A stretch of 12,396 nucleotides of DNA. Origin: Phycisphaerae bacterium. GTDB taxonomy: Bacteria; Planctomycetota; Phycisphaerae; Sedimentisphaerales; SG8-4. The translations under genes and the position numbers were made by a program. Location: positions 1-12,396 of the forward strand of contig JAUWLI010000049.1 in NCBI GenBank assembly GCA_030613765.1. Reading direction: 5' to 3'. Every line of letters starts with the position of its first letter. Position 1 is the stretch's first letter. The notes beneath the pieces were generated by a model. That model did not search any database, was not told the origin of the DNA, and was given only the letters and a program-made list of their open reading frames with translations. Of the stretch, positions 1 to 6,534 are shown one piece after another.

Positions 1-383
1 CCACCTATCATAACCGGCATCTCGCCAAGATATATTCCCTGCTCGGTTACATCTTTACCATCCTTGCTGCGCAGTCTGCACCATATCTTTAATGGGTAGC
101 CGTAGGTCAAACGCAGTTGCCGGCACTCTATAGGTGTATAACGTGGCCTTTCCAGCTCATAGTGGAGATATTCCAAACACATAGACTTATCATAACTTTC
201 AATAGGAAATATCTCGCGAAACAGAGCTTCGAGCCCGATACGCTTTCTCTTGGTTGGAATCACCTTTTCCTGCAAAAAGCGTTCGTAACTTCTTCTCTGT
301 ATTGCTACAAGATCTGGTATCTTAACGGCATCTTGGACTTTGCCAAAACTGCGAACAGCTCGCTCGGTACCAATCTTCACCAT
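1..383 (-). CDS. rpoB: RNA polymerase beta subunit, N-terminal part (cut by the window edge)
   Basis: This is the beginning of the beta subunit of DNA-directed RNA polymerase; 127 complete codons are inside the window and the frame runs off base 1. The translation starts MVKIGTERAVRSFGK. It continues with family-typical segments: IPDLVAIQRRSYERFLQ (about residues 23-39), a stretch with IFPIESYDKSMCLEYLHYEL, and then LTYGYPLKIWCRLR and GIYLGEMPVM, which match the start of the beta protrusion domain. The ATG at 381-383 is preceded by GGGAG about seven bases upstream. Its A is also the last base of the stop codon of the small ORF upstream (TAATG), so translational coupling is likely. The gene lies at the expected place, downstream of rplL. 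Confidence 0.95.
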   Translation of the reverse strand, partial: MVKIGTERAVRSFGKVQDAVKIPDLVAIQRRSYERFLQEKVIPTKRKRIGLEALFREIFPIESYDKSMCLEYLHYELERPRYTPIECRQLRLTYGYPLKIWCRLRSKDGKDVTEQGIYLGEMPVMIG

Positions 384-523
384 TACCAATCTCCCACAAT
401 AAATGTACTAACAACTTCTCCAACACCAAAGATTAGTGCCGGACCACGTGACTCTCCCATAAATTTAGAATCTCGTATTTCGTGAAGCGCATCCCGCACC
501 TCAGAGCTTAGAGTTCGATTCAT
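383..523 (-). CDS. Small ORF (46 aa) between rplL and rpoB, unrecognised
   Basis: An open frame of 46 codons plus stop fills almost the whole rplL-rpoB gap. It starts 16 bases after the rplL stop, and its TAA shares one base with the rpoB ATG. The protein starts MNRTLSSEVRDALHEIRDSK, a probable short helix, and ends with a mildly hydrophobic segment, PALIFGVGEVVSTFIVGDW. A GAGG lies about 11 bases before the ATG and a GGAG lies almost against it, so initiation signals are present but not ideal. I do not recognise a family. It could be a real small protein, a leader peptide that couples rplL and rpoB translation, or a chance frame in a spacer. The exact fit between neighbours and the stop-start overlap are the main arguments for it. 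Confidence 0.42.
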   Translation of the reverse strand: MNRTLSSEVRDALHEIRDSKFMGESRGPALIFGVGEVVSTFIVGDW

Positions 524-539
524 ACTCCATGTTTCCTCT

Positions 540-1064
540 TTAGGTTAGCTCAACTACTGCACCCACGGCCTCAAGCTTTTGTTGGGCAGCTTCAGCTTCC
601 TCTTTGCTCAACCCTTCTTTAACCGGTTTGGGAACATTGTCGACGAGGTCCTTGGCTTCCTTCAGTCCTAGTGCCGTCAAAGCTCTTACTTCTTTGATAA
701 CCTGAATCTTTTTATCACCGTATTCTTTCAGGATTACATTGAAGGTGGTTTTCTCTTCCTTTTCCTCAGCTTGGGCTTGTGCAACTGGCCCTGCCATCAT
801 AACAGCGCCACCGGCAGCCGGCTCAATCCCATATTCGTCCTTGAGGTAATCACCAAGCTCTTTGGCCTGCATCAATTTCAGACCGGCTATTTTATCACCA
901 AGCTTCTTAATCTCACTGCTCCATTTCTTTGTTTCTTTAGCTCCCTGATCTGCTTTTGCTTTTTTGGGATCTTTTGCCTCTTCTTTTACCTCCTCTTTTG
1001 CTTCCTCTTTTACATCTTCTTTTGCATTGTTGTTTGCTTGTTCCTTTTCTTCCGTTTTAGCCAT
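540..1064 (-). CDS. rplL: 50S ribosomal protein L7/L12 with long charged N-terminal tail
   Basis: This is the L7/L12 stalk protein, which forms dimers on L10 and recruits translational GTPases such as EF-Tu and EF-G. The C-terminal domain is unmistakable: [36 protein letters not shown], and an end at [12 protein letters not shown]. It is preceded by an Ala/Gly/Gln/Glu hinge (about 83-104) and an N-terminal dimerisation helix region (about 48-80). The protein is 174 aa, against about 120-130 aa in most bacteria. The excess is residues 1-46, which are very rich in Lys, Glu and Ala and include five tandem four-residue units of the form (A/V)KE(E/D). The ATG at 1062-1064 has AGGAG ten bases upstream, and there is no suitable later start before the tail, so the tail appears to be translated. 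The gene follows rplJ after 122 bases. Confidence 0.95.
   Translation of the reverse strand: MAKTEEKEQANNNAKEDVKEEAKEEVKEEAKDPKKAKADQGAKETKKWSSEIKKLGDKIAGLKLMQAKELGDYLKDEYGIEPAAGGAVMMAGPVAQAQAEEKEEKTTFNVILKEYGDKKIQVIKEVRALTALGLKEAKDLVDNVPKPVKEGLSKEEAEAAQQKLEAVGAVVELT
966..1025 (-). repeat. Five 12-nt tandem coding repeats inside rplL
   Basis: Codons 14-33 of rplL consist of five consecutive 12-base units, read on the minus strand as GCAAAAGAAGAT, GTAAAAGAGGAA, GCAAAAGAGGAG, GTAAAAGAAGAG and GCAAAAGATCCC. They encode [16 protein letters not shown] and AKDP. Units alternate Ala and Val as the first residue, which suggests that a 24-base unit was duplicated. Confidence 0.85.
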
Positions 1065-1102
1065 TTCCAGTCAACTCCTATCAGTAAGCGCCTTGCGGTA
1101 GC

Positions 1103-1120
1103 CGAAACTCCACCGTTTCG
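1103..1120 (-). other. Inverted repeat in the rplJ-rplL spacer
   Basis: The 122-base spacer between rplJ and rplL contains a perfect six-base-pair inverted repeat, CGAAAC and GTTTCG, around a six-base loop. It is not followed by a T run in the direction of transcription, so it is not a standard terminator. A hairpin here could tune the L12:L10 ratio, but this is inference only. Confidence 0.25.
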
Positions 1121-1186
1121 TTTAACCCGTTATAGGGGCAGCCACACAGGCAACAATATTGCAAATCTCCTGCTTCGTTTGATAAT

Positions 1187-1720
1187 TTAAGCTGCTTCCT
1201 TCTCAGCTTTTTCAATAATAGTCTTTATGCAACCTGCGATAATTCCAGCAGGAGCAATAAAAGTGGCGGCCAATCTTGATGCAGGTGCCTGGGCCAAAGC
1301 GACAATTTTACCCTGCAATTCTGCTCGCGTTGGCAGTTTTGACAGTTGCTCTGCTGCCTTGTCCTCTAAAGCCGAACCATCCAGAAAAGCACCTTTAATC
1401 TCTATCACTGGAACCTTGCGGCGCCATTCGACCAATTCTTTTGCCACGTCAACGATACTATCACCGCCATAAACAATAGTGCAAGGGCCGTTGAACAGAG
1501 ACGTTGCTGATTCCATCTTGCGATCGCACAACGCCTTTTTGAACAGTGAATTCCTGACCACCAATAACCTGATACCCTTTTCTTTAAGCTCGCCGCGCAT
1601 CAGGTTATTGTCAACACCACCTATGCCTTTAATACTGACAACCAAAAAATCCTGGATATCTTCGTCGACAATCTTCCTTTGCATTTCCGCTTGAAATAAT
1701 CCTTTTACGTTTTTGCTCAT
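1187..1720 (-). CDS. rplJ: 50S ribosomal protein L10
   Basis: L10 (177 aa from the chosen start) anchors the L7/L12 dimers to the ribosome and with them forms the stalk base beside L11. The sequence shows the L10 fold: an N-terminal region with [24 protein letters not shown], then [14 protein letters not shown], then GPCTIVYGG. The C-terminal part is [30 protein letters not shown], whose last helix would bind L12. I chose ATG 1718-1720 (MSKNVKGLF) because AGGTG lies five bases upstream. An in-frame TTG five codons earlier (1733-1735) would start upstream of that Shine-Dalgarno site and is less likely. It lies 70 bases after rplA and 122 bases before rplL. Confidence 0.95.
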   Translation of the reverse strand: MSKNVKGLFQAEMQRKIVDEDIQDFLVVSIKGIGGVDNNLMRGELKEKGIRLLVVRNSLFKKALCDRKMESATSLFNGPCTIVYGGDSIVDVAKELVEWRRKVPVIEIKGAFLDGSALEDKAAEQLSKLPTRAELQGKIVALAQAPASRLAATFIAPAGIIAGCIKTIIEKAEKEAA

Positions 1721-1790
1721 CTTTGCACCTGTCAATATGTAAAGCAGTTGGCTGCCAGCTAATTGCTAACTATCGAGTAATAGATCGTTT

Positions 1791-2468
1791 CTAAATACTA
1801 ACTGCTACGCCTGGGCTCATTGTCGCAGATATAGATACTTTTTTGATGTATGTACCTTTTGTCGCCGCCGGCTTCATTTTCTTTATGTGTGTGACAAAAG
1901 CCTCGATATTTCCTATTAGTTTTTCGGTTTCGAAGCTTTGCTTACCAACTACCGTATGAACATTACCACCCGCATCATTCCTAAACTCGACTTTGCCTGC
2001 GGCGAATTCAGTTACTGCAGTTATAACATCGCCGGTTACCGTACCATTTTTTGGCGACGGCATCTTTCCCTGGGGCCCGAGAAGCCGGCCTAGCTTACCT
2101 ACTTTGCCCATCACCTTTGGTGAAGCAATAGCCACATCGAAATCCAACCATCCATCAGTAATTTTCTTTACCAGGTCATCACAGCCAGCCTCAATAGCAC
2201 CCGCATTCTTGGCTGCTTCAATGTCAGCATCCTCGCAGAAAGCAATAACTTTTTTCTGCTTACCTATGCCGTGAGGCAGCGATATTGAGCCACGAACCAT
2301 CTGGTCGGCCTGCTTAGGATCAATGCCCAGATGCATCACACATTCTATGCTCTGGTCAAATTTTACGGACTTAAACAATTTGACTTTTTCAACCGCATCA
2401 GCCAGGCTCAGCAGCTCTTTGGTTACCTGTTCCGACTCTTTTTTGTATCTTTTGCTTCTAAATCCCAT
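1791..2468 (-). CDS. rplA: 50S ribosomal protein L1
   Basis: L1 (225 aa, normal length) binds 23S rRNA at the mobile L1 stalk, helps release deacylated tRNA, and in many bacteria represses its own operon by binding the mRNA leader. The L1 signature is clear: the KSVKFDQSIECVMHLGIDPKQADQ region, GSISLPHGIGKQKKV, then VMGKVGKLGRLLGPQGKMPSPKNGTV and VEFRNDAGGNVH. The end is VSISATMSPGVAVSI. The ATG at 2466-2468 has only a weak Shine-Dalgarno sequence (TGAG close to the start). It starts 34 bases after rplK ends, so it is probably co-transcribed and partly dependent on translation of rplK. Confidence 0.97.
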   Translation of the reverse strand: MGFRSKRYKKESEQVTKELLSLADAVEKVKLFKSVKFDQSIECVMHLGIDPKQADQMVRGSISLPHGIGKQKKVIAFCEDADIEAAKNAGAIEAGCDDLVKKITDGWLDFDVAIASPKVMGKVGKLGRLLGPQGKMPSPKNGTVTGDVITAVTEFAAGKVEFRNDAGGNVHTVVGKQSFETEKLIGNIEAFVTHIKKMKPAATKGTYIKKVSISATMSPGVAVSI

Positions 2469-2502
2469 AGCTCAGTCTGTGTATAATCTATCTTTCTATT
2501 CG

Positions 2503-2934
2503 TTATACGCTATCATCTATTTCTATACCCATACTTCTGGCAGTACCTTTGATAATCTTCTCGGCCTGATCCAAATCGTATGCGTTCAAATCTTTGAACT
2601 TGGTTTCAGCGATTTTTCGCACTTGCTCTGTACTAACTTTCCCGACTTTCTCTTTATTCGGAACACCACTACCCTTTGCGACTTCGGCTGCCTGCTTCAG
2701 CAAAACTGCTGCCGGGGGACTCTTGACCTCAAAGATAAAACTTTTGTCCCTATAGACGGTTATCACAACCGGCACAGTCGTTCCATTTAGTTGTTTTGTC
2801 CGTTCGTTGAACTGCGAAACGAACTGACCTATATTAACACCGTGTTGGCCCAAAGCAGGTCCTATCGGAGGTGCAGGCGTCGCCTGCCCGCCCGGCGCCT
2901 GCAATTTAATCTTAAATGCTACTTCTTTGGCCAT
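2503..2934 (-). CDS. rplK: 50S ribosomal protein L11
   Basis: L11 (143 aa, full length) binds the GTPase-associated region of 23S rRNA, and is the site where RelA senses stalled ribosomes and thiopeptides act. Visible family features are the N-terminal [20 protein letters not shown] with its conserved prolines, [15 protein letters not shown], and the C-terminal RNA-binding domain with [17 protein letters not shown] and [13 protein letters not shown]. The start ATG at 2932-2934 has AAGGTGA six to ten bases upstream. It is followed closely by rplA and preceded by nusG, the usual order. Confidence 0.97.
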   Translation of the reverse strand: MAKEVAFKIKLQAPGGQATPAPPIGPALGQHGVNIGQFVSQFNERTKQLNGTTVPVVITVYRDKSFIFEVKSPPAAVLLKQAAEVAKGSGVPNKEKVGKVSTEQVRKIAETKFKDLNAYDLDQAEKIIKGTARSMGIEIDDSV

Positions 2935-2993
2935 TGGTCACCTTTGTATCGTATCTTGTGTTCTTCCTTACGCAATTGCCCGTGCGATATTGT

Positions 2994-3548
2994 CTACACT
3001 TTTTCAATCTGCCAATACTCTATGTCCAGCGGCGTATTTCGGCCGAATATAGTAACAATAACCTTCACAATCCCACGCTCAGTATCAATCGAATCAACTG
3101 TCCCTTCAAAATTCTCAAAGGCACCTTCTCGAATTTTAATCATATCACCTTTCTCAAACTCGACCTTGATGCTTGGTGCCTCTTCAGGCTTATCTGTTTC
3201 TAAAAGCATCTTTGCCACATCCGTATCCCGCATAGGGGTGGGAATTCCTTCGGTGCCGATGAAATCTCCGACGCCGGAGGTTTCTTTAATCATAAACCAT
3301 GCCTTTTCCCGGACCCGGCCATCCTCAGACGGCTCCATTTCCATAAAAACATAGCCCGGATACAATTTTCGCTTATGGACTGTCTGCTTGCTGCCGCGGA
3401 TTCGCCTAACCTGTTCAATAGGAACCTCTATTCTGCCTACAATATCGGTTAAACCCTCATTATTTACTTTCTGCGTAAGGGCTTCTTTGACCTGCATTTC
3501 CTTATTTGCCGCAACTCGTAAAACATACCACTGCATACTAATGCCCAT
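2994..3548 (-). CDS. nusG: Transcription termination/antitermination factor NusG
   Basis: NusG binds RNA polymerase through its NGN domain and contacts Rho or ribosomal protein S10 through its KOW domain, coupling transcription to translation and termination. The NGN domain (about 5-110) has WYVLRVAANKE, KRKLYPGYVFMEME and GVGDFIGTEGIPTPM. The C-terminal KOW domain has FEKGDMIKIREGAFENFEGTV followed by VKVIVTIFGRNTPLDI. Length is 184 aa, normal for a bacterial NusG without an inserted domain. The start is uncertain: ATG 3546-3548 gives MGISMQWYV, while ATG 3534-3536 gives MQWYV, the more usual NusG start. Both have weak Shine-Dalgarno sequences. It is followed by rplK after 59 bases. Confidence 0.95.
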   Translation of the reverse strand: MGISMQWYVLRVAANKEMQVKEALTQKVNNEGLTDIVGRIEVPIEQVRRIRGSKQTVHKRKLYPGYVFMEMEPSEDGRVREKAWFMIKETSGVGDFIGTEGIPTPMRDTDVAKMLLETDKPEEAPSIKVEFEKGDMIKIREGAFENFEGTVDSIDTERGIVKVIVTIFGRNTPLDIEYWQIEKV

Positions 3549-3622
3549 CTCGTATTGAGTATCCTATTTATAGCTTTGAGATGCTTATTGTTCTAAACGA
3601 TTCACTAATTACTCTGCCGGCT

Positions 3623-4012
3623 TTAAATATTAGATAACAGTTTATTAAAAAACATTTGAAAACCTAAATCCGTGGCTCCAAGAAAGATAGCTAAAAGAAT
3701 CACAAGCACAATAACGATAAATGTCGATACTGCTATTTCCTTTCTGCTTGACCAGCTAACCTTTTTCATTTCGCTTTCAGCGGCGATCATAAAATCTGCA
3801 ATCGTCGATTTATTCACCAACAAAAAAATCAAAAGGCCCAAGGCAACAAACAAACCGGCAGGAACCATAGTTTTGGTCCATAAACCCATATCCCAGGCAT
3901 GCAATTTCTTGTAAAGCTGCAAACAGCCTAATCCTACAACTAATGCTGCCCCAAAAGCACTACAGAGCCTTGTGTATTTGCCCTGACCACGTTTATAAAC
4001 ATCAAATACCAT
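3623..4012 (-). CDS. secE: Preprotein translocase subunit SecE (three-TM form)
   Basis: SecE is the clamp subunit of the SecYEG protein-export channel in the inner membrane. The protein from ATG 4010-4012 is 129 aa. It has three hydrophobic segments at about 16-34, 49-67 and 95-115, like the 127-aa E. coli form rather than the short single-TM form. The conserved part is the amphipathic stretch FMIAAESEMKKVSWSSRKEI just before the last membrane segment. The same frame stays open upstream to an ATG at 4078, but that extension reads through tRNA-Trp and cannot be real. The chosen start has only a weak GAGAT upstream. It lies between tRNA-Trp (39 bases) and nusG, the usual place. Confidence 0.93.
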   Translation of the reverse strand: MVFDVYKRGQGKYTRLCSAFGAALVVGLGCLQLYKKLHAWDMGLWTKTMVPAGLFVALGLLIFLLVNKSTIADFMIAAESEMKKVSWSSRKEIAVSTFIVIVLVILLAIFLGATDLGFQMFFNKLLSNI

Positions 4013-4051
4013 AATAATCTCAAATCTATTGCCAAAAGATACAATTCCAAG

Positions 4052-4124
4052 CAGGCCAGGAGGGAATCGAACCCCCAACCTTCGGTTTTGGAGACCGACG
4101 CTCTGCCAATTGAGCTACTGGCCT
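4052..4124 (-). tRNA. tRNA-Trp (anticodon CCA)
   Basis: The minus strand folds as a complete 73-base tRNA. The acceptor stem is AGGCCAG paired with CTGGCCT, with discriminator G. The D arm contains GCTCAATTGGCAGAGC. The anticodon stem TCGGT/ACCGA holds the loop CTCCAAA with anticodon CCA, and the T arm is GGGGG TTCGATT CCCTC. The 3' CCA is not encoded. It sits between rpmG (78 bases away) and secE (39 bases away) and is probably processed from the operon transcript. Confidence 0.97.
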
Positions 4125-4202
4125 AATTTTTATGGGATTCCATTTTTCGATAAGCTGCAAAATGGGTTCCCTACTCTTGTTTCACCGCAAGGCGGGGCTG
4201 GT

Positions 4203-4373
4203 TTACTTACGTCGTATCTTATGGACAGTATGTTTACGTTCCTTTTTGCAAAATTTATTAAGCTTAAATTTCGGCGTCCCCTCCGCCACACTAACACTTG
4301 TGCGATAGTTTCTCTGTCTACACTCGACACATTCAAGCCAGACAAATTCCCTTTTGCTTTTCTTCTTAGCCAT
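4203..4373 (-). CDS. rpmG: 50S ribosomal protein L33 (incomplete zinc ribbon)
   Basis: This is a 56-aa L33, a small protein near the ribosomal E site. The translation is MAKKKSKREFVWLECVEC, then RQRNYRTSVSVAEGTP, then KFKLNKFCKKERKHT and VHKIRRK. It has the characteristic CxxC (residues 15 and 18), the RNY(x)T motif, and the KFC..(x)RKHTVHK tail. The second cysteine pair is CxxE rather than CxxC (Cys42 kept, Glu45 in place of the fourth Cys), so three of four zinc ligands remain. The ATG at 4371-4373 has GAGG eight bases upstream. It lies between tuf and tRNA-Trp; rpmG beside secE-nusG is common in bacteria. Confidence 0.93.
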   Translation of the reverse strand: MAKKKSKREFVWLECVECRQRNYRTSVSVAEGTPKFKLNKFCKKERKHTVHKIRRK

Positions 4374-4615
4374 ATAAATGCCTCTGTCCGCCGGGCAGGC
4401 TCATCCCAATAGAAATTTTCCTGTCTTGTATCATATTGCCCACTGTATAACTTTTAACGAGGTGCTTTTACCTGAGAGATACCCTAAATATAGCTTATTA
4501 CGTTTGGGAACCCACAAAAATTTTCCTGCCCTGCAAATACCCACTTGGCTACATTTCACCGATGCCGACACGTTTGCTTTTGACAGTCGTGGATTCAACA
4601 ATTTTCCAGAGATAC

Positions 4616-5830
4616 TCATTCAAGGATTTTCGTTACTACACCAGCACCGACTGTCCGACCTCCCTCACGAATGGCAAAGCGAAGGCCTTCTTCCATAGCG
4701 ATCGGAGCAATAATCTCCACCTCCATTGCAATATTATCGCCCGGCATACACATCTCCGCAGTCTTACCGTCCCGGCTCATTAACGCATGAACCGAACCGG
4801 TGACATCGGTCGTTCTGAAATAAAACTGCGGTCTGTAGCCTGAGAAGAATGGTGTATGACGGCCACCTTCTTCTTTGGTCAGAACATAGACCTCGGAATG
4901 AAACTTAGTATGTGGAGTAATAGAACCGGGCGCGGCGACAACCTGACCTCGTTCCAGGTCTTTCTTTTCCACACCACGCAGAAGCAAACCGATGTTATCG
5001 CCGGCCTGACCTTCATCAAGTGTTTTGTTAAACATCTCCACGCCGGTAACAACGGTCTTGCGTGTCTCATTTGCAAGCCCGACGACTTCAACCTCCTCGC
5101 CAACGCGGACTTTACCTCGCTCAGCCCGGCCTGTGCCGACCGTGCCACGTCCCTTTATGCTGAAAACATCCTCAACCGGCATAAGAAACGGCTTATCGAT
5201 CTCGCGCTCAGGAACCGGGATATAATCATCAACCGCAACCATCAATTCGTCAATGCATTTGCATGCTTCATCATCTTTACCTTCTTTTTCCATCGCCGCT
5301 AAAGCAGAGCCCTTAATAAGAGGAATCTCGTCGCCGGGGAACTCATATTTGTTCAGCAGTTCCCTTATCTCGAGTTCGACCAACTCCAGCAGTTCAGGAT
5401 CATCAACCTGGTCCACCTTGTTCAGAAAGACCACAATCTTGGGTACGTTAACCTGACGAGCAAGAAGGATGTGCTCACGAGTCTGAGGCATAGGACCATC
5501 ACCGGCTGCCACCACTAAAATAGCACCGTCCATCTGTGCCGCTCCGGTTATCATATTCTTGATATAATCGGCGTGCCCCGGACAATCAACGTGGGCATAG
5601 TGGCGTTTTTCCGTCTCATACTCCACATGTGCAGTGTTGATTGTAACACCTCGTTCCTTCTCTTCGGGCGCGTTGTCGATATCATCGAATTTTTTGATGT
5701 TGCCACTGCCGGCTATGTGCGCCAGCCGCATTGTGATTGCTGCCGTCAATGTCGTCTTGCCGTGGTCAACATGACCGATAGTTCCAATATTAATATGGGG
5801 TTTTACCCGCTCAAATACTGCCTTTGCCAT
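4616..5830 (-). CDS. tuf: Elongation factor Tu
   Basis: EF-Tu (404 aa) is the GTPase that carries aminoacyl-tRNA to the ribosomal A site. All GTPase motifs are intact: G1 GHVDHGKT (19-26), switch I ending in RGVTIN (60-65), G3 DCPGH (82-86) with the catalytic His at 86, G4 NKVD (137-140) and G5 SAL (175-177). Domains 2 and 3 follow, with [13 protein letters not shown] and, near the end, [15 protein letters not shown] and [18 protein letters not shown]. The ATG at 5828-5830 has GGAGGTG about nine bases upstream; an in-frame TTG at 5848 precedes that site and is rejected. Domain 2 reads [11 protein letters not shown] (230-239), with Gly232 and Ala236 where most EF-Tu have bulkier residues. It lies downstream of tRNA-Thr and probably shares its promoter. 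Confidence 0.98.
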   Translation of the reverse strand: MAKAVFERVKPHINIGTIGHVDHGKTTLTAAITMRLAHIAGSGNIKKFDDIDNAPEEKERGVTINTAHVEYETEKRHYAHVDCPGHADYIKNMITGAAQMDGAILVVAAGDGPMPQTREHILLARQVNVPKIVVFLNKVDQVDDPELLELVELEIRELLNKYEFPGDEIPLIKGSALAAMEKEGKDDEACKCIDELMVAVDDYIPVPEREIDKPFLMPVEDVFSIKGRGTVGTGRAERGKVRVGEEVEVVGLANETRKTVVTGVEMFNKTLDEGQAGDNIGLLLRGVEKKDLERGQVVAAPGSITPHTKFHSEVYVLTKEEGGRHTPFFSGYRPQFYFRTTDVTGSVHALMSRDGKTAEMCMPGDNIAMEVEIIAPIAMEEGLRFAIREGGRTVGAGVVTKILE

Positions 5831-5981
5831 CTTAATATACACCTCCAATGTGCAGGGTTAGTATTAATTTACACGTGCCTTTTTTTAAACTCAACAAGTT
5901 GCTTTTAAACCTCTATATTCAACTCACAGCTAAGATTACCGATAGATTTGCAAGCTATCTCAGCCTGACCTGCTTGCATTT

Positions 5982-6053
<72 letters not shown>

Positions 6054-6180
6054 AATATTGAATTTTAACATTCACCACTCTGGCGACAAAACAAAACGAA
6101 AAAGATAAAGAAAAAGACTCTACCTAATTTTTGCAAATAGAAAAAAGATATACTTCACCCTCCTTTTCTGCCTCAACATA

Positions 6181-6209
6181 TTTATATAGTTAATACAGAA
6201 ACTTTTCAA
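6181..6209 (-). promoter_or_regulatory. Sigma70-type promoter candidate for tRNA-Thr/tuf (proximal)
   Basis: On the minus strand, TTGAAA (6204-6209) and TATAAA (6181-6186) are separated by 17 bases. This would start transcription near 6174 and give a leader of about 120 bases before tRNA-Thr. It is one of two candidates in the gap. Confidence 0.5.
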
Positions 6210-6242
6210 CTCATCATACTCTATTCATAATATAAACGATTT

Positions 6243-6271
6243 ATACTATAAAACTATTGTGAGAAGTGCAA
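6243..6271 (-). promoter_or_regulatory. Sigma70-type promoter candidate for tRNA-Thr/tuf (distal, with A-tracts)
   Basis: On the minus strand, TTGCAC (6266-6271) and TAGTAT (6243-6248) are separated by 17 bases. Directly upstream lie A-tracts at 6276-6280, 6284-6290, 6292-6299 and 6304-6310 (plus-strand coordinates), spaced about one helical turn apart. They could act as an UP element or a bend. The -10 match is weaker than in the proximal candidate. Confidence 0.4.
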
Positions 6272-6303
6272 AGATAAAAACATAAAAAAATAAAAAAAAT
6301 GGG

Positions 6304-6327
6304 AAAAAAACAGTTGCTTATCTGTTT
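6304..6327 (-). terminator. Possible weak intrinsic terminator of the HEAT-repeat gene
   Basis: Read on the minus strand, AAACAG and CTGTTT form a six-base-pair stem around an eight-base loop, and the stem is followed by further T bases (6307-6304). The stem is AT-rich and the site is about 250 bases downstream of the stop codon, so it is a weak candidate. Confidence 0.28.
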
Positions 6328-6404
6328 ATCCTACAAATATGGATTTTTTCGCATAAAATGGAGCTTAGCGTGGATTGAAACTTGTTCCGCAACATCTTTA
6401 AAGT

Positions 6405-6419
6405 ATCAAGATTCTTGAT
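6405..6419. repeat. Short perfect palindrome
   Basis: ATCAAGA-T-TCTTGAT is a perfect inverted repeat with seven-base arms around one base. Its size and symmetry resemble a dimeric repressor site, but no regulator can be named. Confidence 0.3.
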
Positions 6420-6511
6420 TAACGCTCAAAAACGCCGGTTTCCTACAATAAAGACAGGCTTATTTATTTTCCACAATAAAACTCATCAAAAACCACCCTC
6501 ATACAACGCTG

Positions 6512-6534
6512 TAGTATACACTAATCGTATACTA
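6512..6534. repeat. Perfect 8-bp inverted repeat (operator-like)
   Basis: TAGTATAC (6512-6519) and GTATACTA (6527-6534) are a perfect inverted repeat around seven bases. It lies just downstream of the HEAT-repeat gene and is not followed by a T run on either strand, so an operator is more likely than a terminator. Confidence 0.4.

Noticed and set aside
501..530. Nine-residue ORF starting at ATG 528-530 after rplL
   Set aside because: It has a usable Shine-Dalgarno spacing but is too short to support as a gene; it may only be a leader overlapping the start of the 46-codon ORF.
771..1190. Plus-strand open frame of 139 codons opposite rplL
   Set aside because: It is the complement of the Lys/Glu-rich L7/L12 tail, which produces a run of Phe, Leu and Cys; it mimics a membrane protein but is a shadow.
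4013..4078. Extended secE start at 4078
   Set aside because: The extension reads through the tRNA-Trp gene and adds nothing SecE-like.
5831..5848. TTG start upstream of tuf
   Set aside because: The strong GGAGGTG lies inside this extension, so the ATG at 5830, which gives the standard [12 protein letters not shown] start, is used.
6368..6381. CRISPR array suggested by GCGTGGATTGAAAC
   Set aside because: There is only one copy, with no regularly spaced second repeat and no cas gene in the window; kept only as a single-fragment observation.
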